Below are positions 12,030-21,426 of a DNA stretch of 64,000 bases, in pieces. How positions within the stretch are numbered: position 1 is the stretch's first letter; each line of letters starts with the position of its first letter. The stretch is from Nemertoderma westbladi (lineage: Eukaryota > Xenacoelomorpha > Nemertodermatida > Nemertodermatidae), in the NCBI GenBank assembly GCA_032718475.1, contig JAUCBJ010007030.1, positions 1 through 64,000 on the forward strand, given 5' to 3'. The position numbers and the translations under genes were made by a program. The notes below the pieces were generated by a model. The model was not told the origin of the DNA, did no database searches, and was given only the letters and a program-made list of their open reading frames with translations.

Positions 12030-13414
12030 GACGTAGAAGAAGACATATTAGATCCAACAAATAACAGACCGATATCAATTATTCACCCACTGGCAAAATT
12101 ACTCGAAAAAATTATAGCACTGCAAATTCAACAATATATAAAACGCAACAATTTGCTGTTTTCTCGTCAGTTCGGTTTTCGTGCTGGTTATTCAACAACA
12201 GACACTGTTGTCTTTTTAAGTGAATGTTGGAAAGCAGCACTAAACTCGAATAACTATGTAGCGATAGGATTTTTAGACTTAAGTAAAGCATTCAATTCGG
12301 TCGATTACAAAACCCTATTAGAAAAATTATCGAATATTGGTTTCGAACAAACAGCTATAGGTTTAATTCATACAGTAGCTACTTAGAAAACAGAAAACAA
12401 CGAGTAAAACTAAACAATGTATTGTCCCCATGGGCAACAGAAAAAAGAGGTGTACCACAGGGCACACTTTTAGGCCCTCTACTCTTTTCTCTTTACACAA
12501 ATGACTTTCCGGAACATTTACCTAATACTTCAAATATAACCTTTTATGCGGACGATACCGTTATGTATGCAGCCGACAAAGACCCTCACACAGCAACATC
12601 TATTCTGGAACAAAATATTAATCATATTTCGGAAATATATGCAAAAAACAGTCTACAAATGAACAAAACTAAAACAGAATTTTTACTTCTCTCACCACGC
12701 AAAAACGACAAACAAACTAAAAATATAACACTCAATATTCAGGACTCTCCAAAATTAGATCAAAGCAAAACAGTTAAATACTTAGGTGTCCATATAAATA
12801 CTTCTCTTGATTGGAAAGAGCAAATAGATAAAGCACTGCAAAAAATGTCAATTGCACTATCATCCTTCAGAAAAATAAAAGGCCAACTTCCGACAGCCAC
12901 CAAAATAAATATATATAAATCATTAATATTGCCTCACCACCACTACTGCTGCATATTGCTTCACTCCTTACATCAACGTCATGGCTATAATAATTTACTT
13001 TATAAGTTCGAAAAAATACAGAATATGGCACTGCGAACCATCTACGGCACTAAAATAAGAGATAAATCTGGTACTGAATTACGTAGGAAAGCAAAAATTC
13101 CTTTAATCTCGGCCTATAGAGACTATTTCGCAATTAATTTCTTTTTCAAATATATAAATAATTTAAGTGTCCCTTTCCAACAATTAGAACTGCCTCTACT
13201 AAAACACAATGACACAAATTTAAACACAAGAACTTTCAAAATTAAAATCCCCGCAACTAAAAATACTCATGGTTTCAATAGTTTAACACTAAATCTAATC
13301 AGACACTGGAATGCTCTCCCTCTAGACATTAGGAAAATCAATAAATTATCACTCTTTGAAAACAAAGTAAGAAATCATTTTCTAACTCGCTACGCCCGTG
13401 AAAAAATTACATAA
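12030..13414 (+). pseudogene. Second CR1/L2-like LINE, reverse transcriptase, frameshifted
   Basis: The plus-strand RT lies back-to-back with the preceding LINE. It begins at NNRPISIIHPLAKLLEKII (about 12050) without any endonuclease domain. Motif A is GFLDLSKAFNSVDY (catalytic Asp kept, usual AFD changed to AFN), motif B RGVPQGTLLGPLLF, motif C FYADDTVMYA. The thumb and C-terminal HWNALPLDIR region end at 13414. The frame is broken between 12386 and 12422, so it reads as 77- and 330-codon pieces. A 5'-truncated, inactive copy. Its 3' tail follows at 13415-13872. Confidence 0.85.
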
Positions 13415-13872
13415 TTATTTAATCACAGACGGAAACTAATAAACACAATTACAATATTATAAATTCAAATGATTGACCTGCAAATTAAACTTGTAAAGCC
13501 CGGCATTGTTATTGTGTTATTGTTATTGCGTTCAGTTATTGTTTTTGTTGTTGTGTTGTGTATTATAACTCTGTGTTGTATATTGGCTATATTTGTGATG
13601 TTGTTCTGTGTTGTTTGGTTTTGTTATTGTAGTTACCTACGGGGTGAGGCGGCTAGACGGGTTGCTATTGTCAGTAATTGTTACATTTATGTATTTATAC
13701 TGTACGTAGTCTTTAATATTTGTACTAACAGGTTGTCTTGGACAGCCTCTAACTGACGCTTATTAACGTAACTATCAGTACTCTCCTTTGTACTGCCTTT
13801 GGTGTCACTTTTCGAAGCACGCTAAAGTATTGTTAATAAAAGAACGATCTTATCTTATCTTATCTTATCTTA
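13415..13872 (+). mobile_element. 3' UTR and (CTTAT)n tail of the plus-strand LINE
   Basis: T-rich 3' untranslated sequence with TTGTT/TTATTG runs. A 95-codon hydrophobic frame here is composition-driven. It includes AATAAA near 13836 and ends in four to five copies of CTTAT at 13848-13872, the kind of short tandem tail found on CR1/L2-type LINEs. Confidence 0.6.
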
Positions 13873-13884
13873 CGTCTCCATCCA

Positions 13885-14235
13885 CTAGTTTTCCTGCAGC
13901 AGCACAGAATCTGATGAAGTATCGGCCTGAGGCGAAAAAGGTAGTTGTTGGAAACTCGGGTTTCGGTTTGATTGTTGGTTCACAGTGGAAGGACCCTGAG
14001 GTGTTGTACCTGTATGACGTTTTGCTAGAGTTTTCCTGAGATTGGAAGCGACGTGTCGAGTGGCCATATCTAACTGGGACTTGGTAATTGGCACCTCCGA
14101 TTTCCAGTTCAACTTACCAGTAGCCAAACGTTCGAGCAGGACGTATTTTTCTAAGCGAAAGTCATACACAACAGCGTAGTCATGACTTGTTGATAGAAGC
14201 AGCAATGAGAATGCTAAGGGAATAAACATTCGCAC
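13885..14235 (-). CDS. Hypothetical 116-residue ORF with signal-like N-terminus
   Basis: The frame begins MRMFIPLAFSLLLLSTS, a short basic start followed by a hydrophobic stretch that looks like a signal peptide or signal anchor. A hydrophilic Arg/Lys- and Gln/Ser-rich tail ends in DTSSDSVLLQEN. I do not recognise a family. It lies between the LINE tail and the right terminal inverted repeat, so it could be a remnant of the transposon's own coding sequence, a captured exon fragment, or chance. Confidence 0.25.
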   Translation of the reverse strand: MRMFIPLAFSLLLLSTSHDYAVVYDFRLEKYVLLERLATGKLNWKSEVPITKSQLDMATRHVASNLRKTLAKRHTGTTPQGPSTVNQQSNRNPSFQQLPFSPQADTSSDSVLLQEN

Positions 14236-14486
14236 AGATATTGAAAACTGTCGTGTCAGTCTGTCCTTCTTTGTGAATTTATTAACATATAATATACCTT
14301 TACTTTCGCTGTTTCGGGGCCAGTATTTTGTTAACCATAGCAGGCCCTATGCAGCCAAGTCTGCAAGTGCCAACAAGACCAACCTAGTGCCAGTTAGTCA
14401 AACCACGTGTCAGCGAGTGCAACCGGGTGCCAATAATTAATAAGTCCAACCGGGCGTCCAGGTGTCAGTTAGTACAATAAAACAAG

Positions 14487-14746
14487 CGCTGTGGCGCATC
14501 CCGGGGCTGAAGGACATCATCTGTCACTCATCCCGGACCTACAATGTTTATTTGCCATTAGGTAGCGGCAGCCGCAAATCATATCCCTTTTAAGTAGGCC
14601 TACCTGTCTCAGTCTGCATGTGTGCTGTGCACTTCTTACTGGTCCGCAATGCCTCATCTTTAAAATCACATACGGATTATTCTCCATAGCAATCCATTAC
14701 ATACGCGTATGTGGATACGGATACGGATACGGCGAAAAGTTATACC
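14487..14746 (-). repeat. Right terminal inverted repeat
   Basis: Inverted counterpart of 6866-7183, read inward from GGTATAACTTTTCGCC on the minus strand. It is about 60 bp shorter because part of the CCGTATC-rich segment is missing. Confidence 0.85.
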
Positions 14747-14789
14747 CAGCCAGTAGGAATATGCCTGACTATAAAAACTAAAAAAAAAA

Positions 14790-15352
14790 AAATTTAATAG
14801 TTGGAGTTGTTTACCGTCCACCTGGCACCAACAACATACAAGACACCATTAGCGCACTAAATACACCACTAACAAATATCAATACAGAAGACAAACCATG
14901 TTTTATAATGGGAGATTCAACGTTGACCTCCTAAAGACCAACACACACAATTTGACCTCTGTCTTTTTTAGTTTTATGACATCCTTCAATTACCAACACT
15001 GTATATCTAAGCAGCTACTCGCATTACTGATACCTCAGCTACATTAATCGACAACTCGCATTACTGATACCTCAGCTACATTATTCGACAACATTTTCAC
15101 TAACGCCTCTTCCTCCAACATAAAATCAGGAATACTAATAGCATCTGTATCTGACCATTTACCGATTTTCACATTGATAGATAGAGTTGCGTCTACTAAA
15201 AAACCCAAATACATTCTCACAAGAAAGCTGCATAACATTGATAGACAACATGCTTTCAAATCTGAGCTACAAACAACTAACTGGAATGATATTTTTGAAA
15301 AGACCAACCCTAATGATGCATATAATAGCTTCCTTGGCAAATACAGTACAGT
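14790..15352 (+). pseudogene. CR1-like LINE endonuclease fragment
   Basis: Plus-strand fragments of an APE-type endonuclease: IVGVVYRPPGTNN near 14800, CFIMGDFNVDLL near 14900, FDNIFTN near 15090 and SDHLPIFTLID near 15155. A region to DAYNSFLGKYS follows, where the sequence is cut by the LTR starting at 15353. A stop and a local duplication around 15030-15060 (the ITDTSAT segment appears twice) break the frame. No RT follows. Confidence 0.8.
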
Positions 15353-15912
15353 TGTTCGCGCTTTTGAAGACCTTTAGCAGTTTAACCTGCCAAAATTTAT
15401 ATGTCTTTTAGTTAATTAACACACCTTTAGCATACGACAATATTTTATGCTAATAAACAAAACATTAGCCGAAGCCAGCCCATGCGCGATCATTCACCCG
15501 ATGGATCTACACCCGGGAGGCTGAATTCGGATGCTTAGATTTTATTATTGCAAGGAAAACGCAAATCGCCCTGATTGGTTGTTAGACCAAAACAAAGGAA
15601 CCAGGAGTCCAATGAGAGCTCCCTCCACGTCATCATCCAGCTGGGAGATGTCGTAATCAGAATCCTTCCCTTGACATAGTGACAGTGAAATGCCGCATTG
15701 CGGGGTTTGTACCCTGCTACGTCCGCATAAAGCACACATTCAGAAGAATCTATTTTATGTCCGTTAAAAACACTTATACAGCACCCCGAGGGCTAGGGGA
15801 TCCAATTATATCTGTAAACGCTTTTACAGCAGGTTTCAGAGTATTTTAGCGTATGGGGGGAAAACTGGATCGCGGGGCGAAGGACCAGTTGCATCCCACA
15901 GAAGCTTTTACA
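15353..15912 (-). mobile_element. Deleted LTR of the BEL/Pao family
   Basis: On the plus strand it begins TGTTCGCGCTTTTGAAGACC and ends CAGAAGCTTTTACA, the same ends as the 1279-bp LTRs at 43947-45225 and 60286-61564, but it is only 560 bp because the middle is missing. No matching 5-bp target duplication is seen: a LINE fragment lies on the left and a Helitron 3' fragment on the right, so the locus has been rearranged after insertion. Confidence 0.8.
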
Positions 15913-16268
15913 GACCAAGACCTACCCCCATTATATGACTTATTCTGCATCTAAATTACATTGTTCTATTTTTCAGTTACCATGACAACCGCTGAAAACA
16001 GATGCATTTTGATAGAAAATCGGTAATTTGGACATAAACTACAATATTTTCTGAAACTCGGGATATGTGTTATCTGAACCACAATCTGGACTAAATCTTT
16101 TTTCAAACATTAAATCAACAGTTCCAGAAAACTTTATTTTCCATGGGAATAGAAGAGAATTATTGGCAAATGCTACTAAACTAGGCTAAGCAACGAACCA
16201 AATTGTAGCCGTTTGTTTAATTTTCCTTAGCTTCGTGGTTGCATTTCCTTTAGGAAATGCCTTTCTAG
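15913..16268 (+). mobile_element. Helitron-like element, 3' fragment
   Basis: Begins inside the repeat core at GACCAAGACCTACCCCC and ends with TTTTCCTTAGCTTCGTGG, the hairpin GCATTTCCTTTAGGAAATGC and the terminus CTTTCTAG. The next copy follows after only TA. Confidence 0.8.
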
Positions 16269-16270
16269 TA

Positions 16271-17313
16271 TCCACGAAGCTAAGGAAAATCAACTACTTT
16301 CGCTAAGAAAGATTTTCCTTAGCTGAGATGGTCTATTCATAGTGGGCTATTTTACTTGTGTGAGGCAGATTTGGGGTTTTTTGATAGGCGAAAAAACTAG
16401 CCTTTAAAAGTACCCTGAAATTTTGCATGTATATACTACTCGACGAGGCGCATCTTTTGGGCCGGGTCTCATATCCAGGAAAAATCTGGTTTCCATGGCA
16501 ACGGACTTCAAAAAAAGTCTATGTATTTCAAGTCAATATTTATAACTCTATTTGTAGGAAAACTATAATAGATATAAACTTGGGGTTTCGCAACACAACT
16601 ATAAGGTCCATAGCAGATCCGATTGAGGCTAAATAGAAAATCCAGTTACCTTGGCAACCGGGATAAACAGATGTTAAAATTTATAAAATGTTAATTTGAA
16701 GCCTAAGGGCAAGGTGTTATGACTTGGGACCAACCCCTACCCCCACTATATAACTTATTCTGCATCCGAATTACATTGTTCTATTTTTCAGTTACCATGA
16801 CAACCGCTGAAAACATATGTTTTTATTCAAAACTTATTCATTTGGACATAGACTTCACGATAAAATTTTACAAAACTGGGAATGTGTTATCTGGACCACT
16901 AGTTGGAACTTTTAGTGAAACTTAAATTATTCCAGAAATTTAGTTACCATGGTAACTGTAGTTTATTAAACTCTATATCATTCAAATCTATATTGATAAC
17001 TCTATTTGTAGCAAAACTGTAATATATATAAACTTGGGGTTTTGCAACTCATCTATAAGATCCATATCCAAGCCGTTTGAGGTTAATTAGAAAATACAGT
17101 TACCATAGCAACAAGTCTAAACAGATGTTAAAATTTATAACATGATAATTTGAAGCACAAGTTAATAGTATTATGACTTGGGACTAACCCCTACCCCCAC
17201 TATATGACTTATTCTGCATCCGAATTACATTGTTCTATTTTTCAGTTTCCATGACAACCACTGCAAACAGATGCATTTTGATAGAAAATCGGTAATTTGG
17301 ACATAAACTACAA
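16271..17313 (+). mobile_element. Helitron-like element copy 1, interrupted
   Basis: Starts at TCCACGAAGCTAAGG with the 5' hairpin (GCTAAGGAAAATC ... GATTTTCCTTAGC). It carries core repeats with X-box-like palindromes, and it is cut at CTACAA by copy 2. Its sequence resumes at 18783 (TATTTTCTGAAACTC) for 38 bp before being cut again by copy 3. A 69-codon frame and similar frames in every copy are chance frames of the core repeat. Confidence 0.85.
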
Positions 17314-18782
17314 TCCACGAAGCTAAGGAAAATCAACTACTTTCGCTAAGAAAGATTTTCCTTAGCTGAGATGGTCTATTCATAGTGGGCTATTTTACTT
17401 GTGTGAGGCAGATTTGTTTTTTTTTGATAGGTGAAAAAACTAGCCTTTAAAAGTACCCTGAAATTTTGCATGTATATACTACTCGACGAGGCGCATCTTT
17501 TGGGCCGGGTCTCATATCCAGGAAAAATCTGGTTTCCATGGCAACGGACTTCAAAAAAAGTCTATGTATTTCAAGTCAATATTTATAACTCTATTTGTAG
17601 GAAAACTATAATAGATATAAACTTGGGGTTTCGCAACACAAATATAAGGTCCATAGCAGATCCGATTGAGGCTAAATAGAAAATCCAGTTACCTTGGCAA
17701 CCGGGATAAACAGATGTTAAAATTTATAAAATGTTAATTTGAGGCCTAAGGGCAAGATGTTATGACTTGGGACCAACCCGTACCCCCACTATATAACTTA
17801 TTCTGCATCCGAATTACATTGTTCTATTTTTCAGTTACCATGACAACCGCAGAAAACAGATGTTTTTATACAAAAATTATTCATTTGGACATAGACTTCA
17901 CGATAAAATTTTACAAAACTGGGTATGTGTTATCTGGACCACTAGTTGGAACTTTTAGTGAAACTTAAATTATTCCAGAAATTTAGTTACCATGGTAACT
18001 GTAGTTTATTAAACTCTATATCATTCAAATCTATATTGATAACTCTATTTGTAGCAAAACTGTAATATATATAAACTTGGGGTTTTGCAACTCATCTATA
18101 AGATCCATATCCAAGCCGTTTGAGGTTAATTAGAAAATACAGTTACCATAGCAACAAGTCTAAACAGATGTTAAAATTTATAAAATGATAATTTGAAGCA
18201 CAAGTTAATAGTATTATGACTTGGGACTAACCCCTACCCCCACTATATGACTTATTCTGCATCCGAATTACATTGTTCTATTTTCCAGTTTCCATGACAA
18301 CCACTGCAAACAGATGCATTTTGATAGAAAATCGGTAATTTGGACATAAACTACAATATTTTCTGAAACTCAGTATATGTGTTATCTGAACCACAATCTG
18401 TACTGAATTTTTTTCAAAGGTTAAAGCAACAGTTCCAGAGAACTCTAGTTTCCATGGGAATAGAAGTTAATTATTGACAATTGCTACTTAACGAGGCTAA
18501 GCAACGAACCAAAGTGTGGCCGTTTGTTTAATTTTCCTTAGCTTCGTGGTTGCATTTCCTTTAGGAAATGCCTTTCTAGTTATCTGAACCACAATCTGTA
18601 CTGAATTTTTTTTCAAAGGTTAAAGCAACAGTTCCATCGAACTCTAGTTTCCATGGGAATAGAAGTTAATTATTGACAATTGCTACTAAACGAGGCTAAG
18701 CAAGCAACGAACCAAAGTGTGGCCGTTTGTTTACTTTTCCTTAGCTTCGTGGTTGCATTTCCTTTAGGAAATGCCTTTCTCG
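17314..18782 (+). mobile_element. Helitron-like element copy 2, nested, with two 3' termini
   Basis: Inserted between A and T of CTACAA/TATTTTC in copy 1. 5' end TCCACG; a complete 3' terminus with hairpin and CTAG at 18579; then a further 200 bp repeating the last segment (from TTATCTGAACCAC) with a second hairpin and CTCG at 18782. The uninterrupted target is visible in other copies, for example near 26385. Confidence 0.85.
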
Positions 18783-18820
18783 TATTTTCTGAAACTCAGT
18801 ATATATATGTGTTATCTGAA
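18783..18820 (+). mobile_element. Continuation of Helitron-like copy 1
   Basis: Short stretch TATTTTCTGAAACTCAG... that continues copy 1 after the nested element and stops at TTATCTGAA where copy 3 starts in the shared bases CCAC. Confidence 0.7.
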
Positions 18821-19866
18821 CCACGAAGCTAAGGAAAATCAACTACTTTCGCTAAGAAAGATTTTCCTTAGCTGAGATGGTCTATTCATAGTGGGCTATT
18901 TTACTTGTGTGAGGCAGATTTGGGGTTTTTTGATAGGCGAAAAAACTAGCCTTTAAAAGTACCCTGAAATTTTGCATGTATATACTACTCGTCGAGGCGC
19001 ATCTTTTGGGCTGGGTCTCATATCCAGGAAAAATCTGGTTTCCATGGCAACGGACTTAGAAAAAAGTCTATGTATTTCAAGTCAATATTTAAAACTCTAT
19101 TTGTAGGAAAACTATAATAGATATAAACTTGGGGTTTCTCAACACAACTATAAGGTCCATAGCAGAGCCGATTGAGGTTAAATAGAAAATCCAGTTACCT
19201 TGGCAACCGGGCTAGACAGATGTTAAAATTTATAAAATGTTAATTTGAAGCCTAAGGTTAAGGTGTTATGACTTGGGACCAACCCCTACCCCCACTATAT
19301 AACTTATTCTGCATCCGAATTACATTGTTCTATTTTTCAGTTACCATGACAACCGCTGAAAACAGATGTTTTTATTCAAAACTTATTCATTTGGACATAG
19401 ACTTCACGATAAAATTTTACAAAACTGGGAATGTGTTATCTGGACCACTAGTTGGAACTTTTAGTGAAACTTAAATTATTCCAGAAATTTAGTTACCATG
19501 GTAACTGTAGTTTATTAAGCTCTATATCATTCAAATCTATATTGATAACTCTATTTGTAGCAAAACTGTAATATATATAAACTTGGGGTTTTGCAACTCA
19601 TCTATAAGGTCCATATACAAACCGTTCGAGGTTAATTTGAAAATCCAGCTACCATAGCAACAAGACTATACAGATGTTAAAATGTATAAAATGATAATTT
19701 GAAGCACAAGTTAATAGTATTATGACTTGGGACCAACACCTACCCCCACTATATGACTTATTCTGCATCCGAATTACATTGTTCTATTTTTCAGTTTCCC
19801 TGACAACCACTGCAAACAAACCGATGCATTTTCATAGAAAATCGGTAATTTGGACATAAACTACAA
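18821..19866 (+). mobile_element. Helitron-like element copy 3, 3'-interrupted
   Basis: 5' end CCACGAAGC joined at microhomology. Hairpin and core repeats as in copy 1, ending at the same internal site CTACAA where copy 4 begins. The rest of this copy is not present downstream. Confidence 0.8.
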
Positions 19867-21119
19867 TCCACGAAGCTAAGGAAAATCAACTACTTTCGCT
19901 AAGAAAGATTTTCCTTAGCTGAGATGGTCTATTCATAGTGGGCTGTTTTACTTGTATGGAGCAGATTTAGTGTTTTTTGATAGGTGAAAAAACTAGCCTT
20001 TAAAAGTACCCTGAAATTTTGCATGTATATACAACTCATCAAGGCGCGTCGTGTGGGATGGGTCTCATATCCAGGAAAAATCTGGTTTCCATGGCAACGG
20101 ACTTAGAAAAAAGTCTATGTATTTCAAGTCAATATTTGTAACTCTATTTGTAGGAAAACTATAATACATATAAACTTGGGGTTTCTCAACACAACTATAA
20201 GGTCCATAGCAGAGCCGATTGAGGTTAAATAGAAAATCCAGTTACCTTGGCAACCGGGCTAAACAGATGTTAAAATTTTTAAAATGTTAATTTGAAGCCT
20301 AAGGTTAAGGTGTTATGACTTGGGACCAATCCCTACCCCCACTATATAACCTATTCTGCGTCCGAATTTGATTGTTCTATTTTGCAGTTACCATGACAAC
20401 CGCTGAAAACAGATGTTTTTATACAACAATTATTCATTTGGACATAGACTTCGCGATAAAATTTTACAAAACTGGGTATGTGTTATCTGGACCACTAGTT
20501 GAAACTTTTAGTGAAACTCAAAACATTCCAGAAATATCTAGTTACCATGGTAACTGGAGCTTATTAAAGTCAATATCATTCAAGTCTATATTTTTAACTC
20601 TTGTTTGTAGGAAAACTGTATTAGATATAAATATTGGGTTTCCCAACTCAACTATAAGGAAGGTCCTTAGAGGAGCCAATTGTGGTTAATTAGAAAATCC
20701 AGTTACCTTGGTAACCAGGCTAAACAGATGTTACAATTTAAAAAATTATAATTAGAAACACAAGTTAAAGGCATTATGACTTGGGACCAACCCCTACCAC
20801 CATAATATCACTTATTCTGCATCCAATCTACGTTGTTCTATTTGCCAGTTACCTTGAAAACCACTGCAAACAGACTTTTTAACAAATTAATAATTAATTT
20901 TGCACATAAACTACTCAATGAAGCTTCCTTGAAGTCGATGTGTCACCTGGAACCACAAACTAGATCTTAATGTAAAACTCAGCATTTCTAGAAAAGTCCA
21001 GTTACCTTGGCAATACCGGGAGTTCTTTTAACTCGGTAAATCAATGAACTGATGAGTCAAAGAGTGTCTAATTTTCCTTAGCTTCGTGGTTGCATTTCCT
21101 TTAGGAAATGCCTTTCTAG
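19867..21119 (+). mobile_element. Helitron-like element copy 4
   Basis: Starts TCCACGAAGC after CTACAA and ends with the hairpin and CTTTCTAG at 21119. X-box-like motifs occur about every 150 bp, for example GTTTCCATGGCAAC near 20085, GTTACCTTGGCAAC near 20241 and GTTACCATGGTAAC near 20541. Downstream sequence is unrelated. Confidence 0.85.
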
Positions 21120-21376
21120 TGCCCTACCAGACTGATAATATGACATGCAGACATGCGGACTGTCCTACCACCACCTGAGTATGTGTCAGGCAGTCATGAA
21201 AGTGATACAAGTTCACCGCCACCATATAATATCACAACACTAACTAGTAAAAAAAAAATGAAAATAATAGCTATTATCTAACTGTCAGAAGGTCAATTTT
21301 TTGTACTAAAACAATAAACCTCATGATAATAGTCATTTTCAAATTGGTCAAAAAGTGGGCACCCAGGCTACACTTT

Positions 21377-21426
21377 TGAAAGCACTAATAAAAGCGATAA
21401 AACAGAAATGCTGTTGTTGCAGTCTA
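21377..21426. repeat. 50-bp target-site duplication, left copy
   Basis: TGAAAGCACTAATAAAAGCG ... GTTGTTGCAGTCTA, identical to 25113-25162. It flanks the full-length LINE. Confidence 0.95.

Larger units (their letters stand above)
6855..14757. mobile_element. TIR transposon (Mutator-like, tentative) filled with nested LINEs
   Basis: The ends GGTACAACTTTTCGCC (6866 on) and its inverted partner GGCGAAAAGTTATACC (ending 14746) are flanked by a perfect 11-bp direct repeat CAGCCAGTAGG at 6855-6865 and 14747-14757. The inverted repeats run about 320 bp on the left and 260 bp on the right. Long TIRs with a target duplication of this size are typical of Mutator-like elements, but no transposase is visible. 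Almost all of the interior (about 7.3 kb) is LINE sequence inserted later. The only interior candidate for original cargo is a short ORF at 13885-14235. TIR identity is visibly below 90 percent, so the element is old. Confidence 0.72.

Noticed and set aside
13469-13756. 95-codon hydrophobic frame after the plus-strand LINE
   Set aside because: T-rich 3' UTR composition produces Val/Leu/Cys/Phe codons; no start context and no homology recognised.
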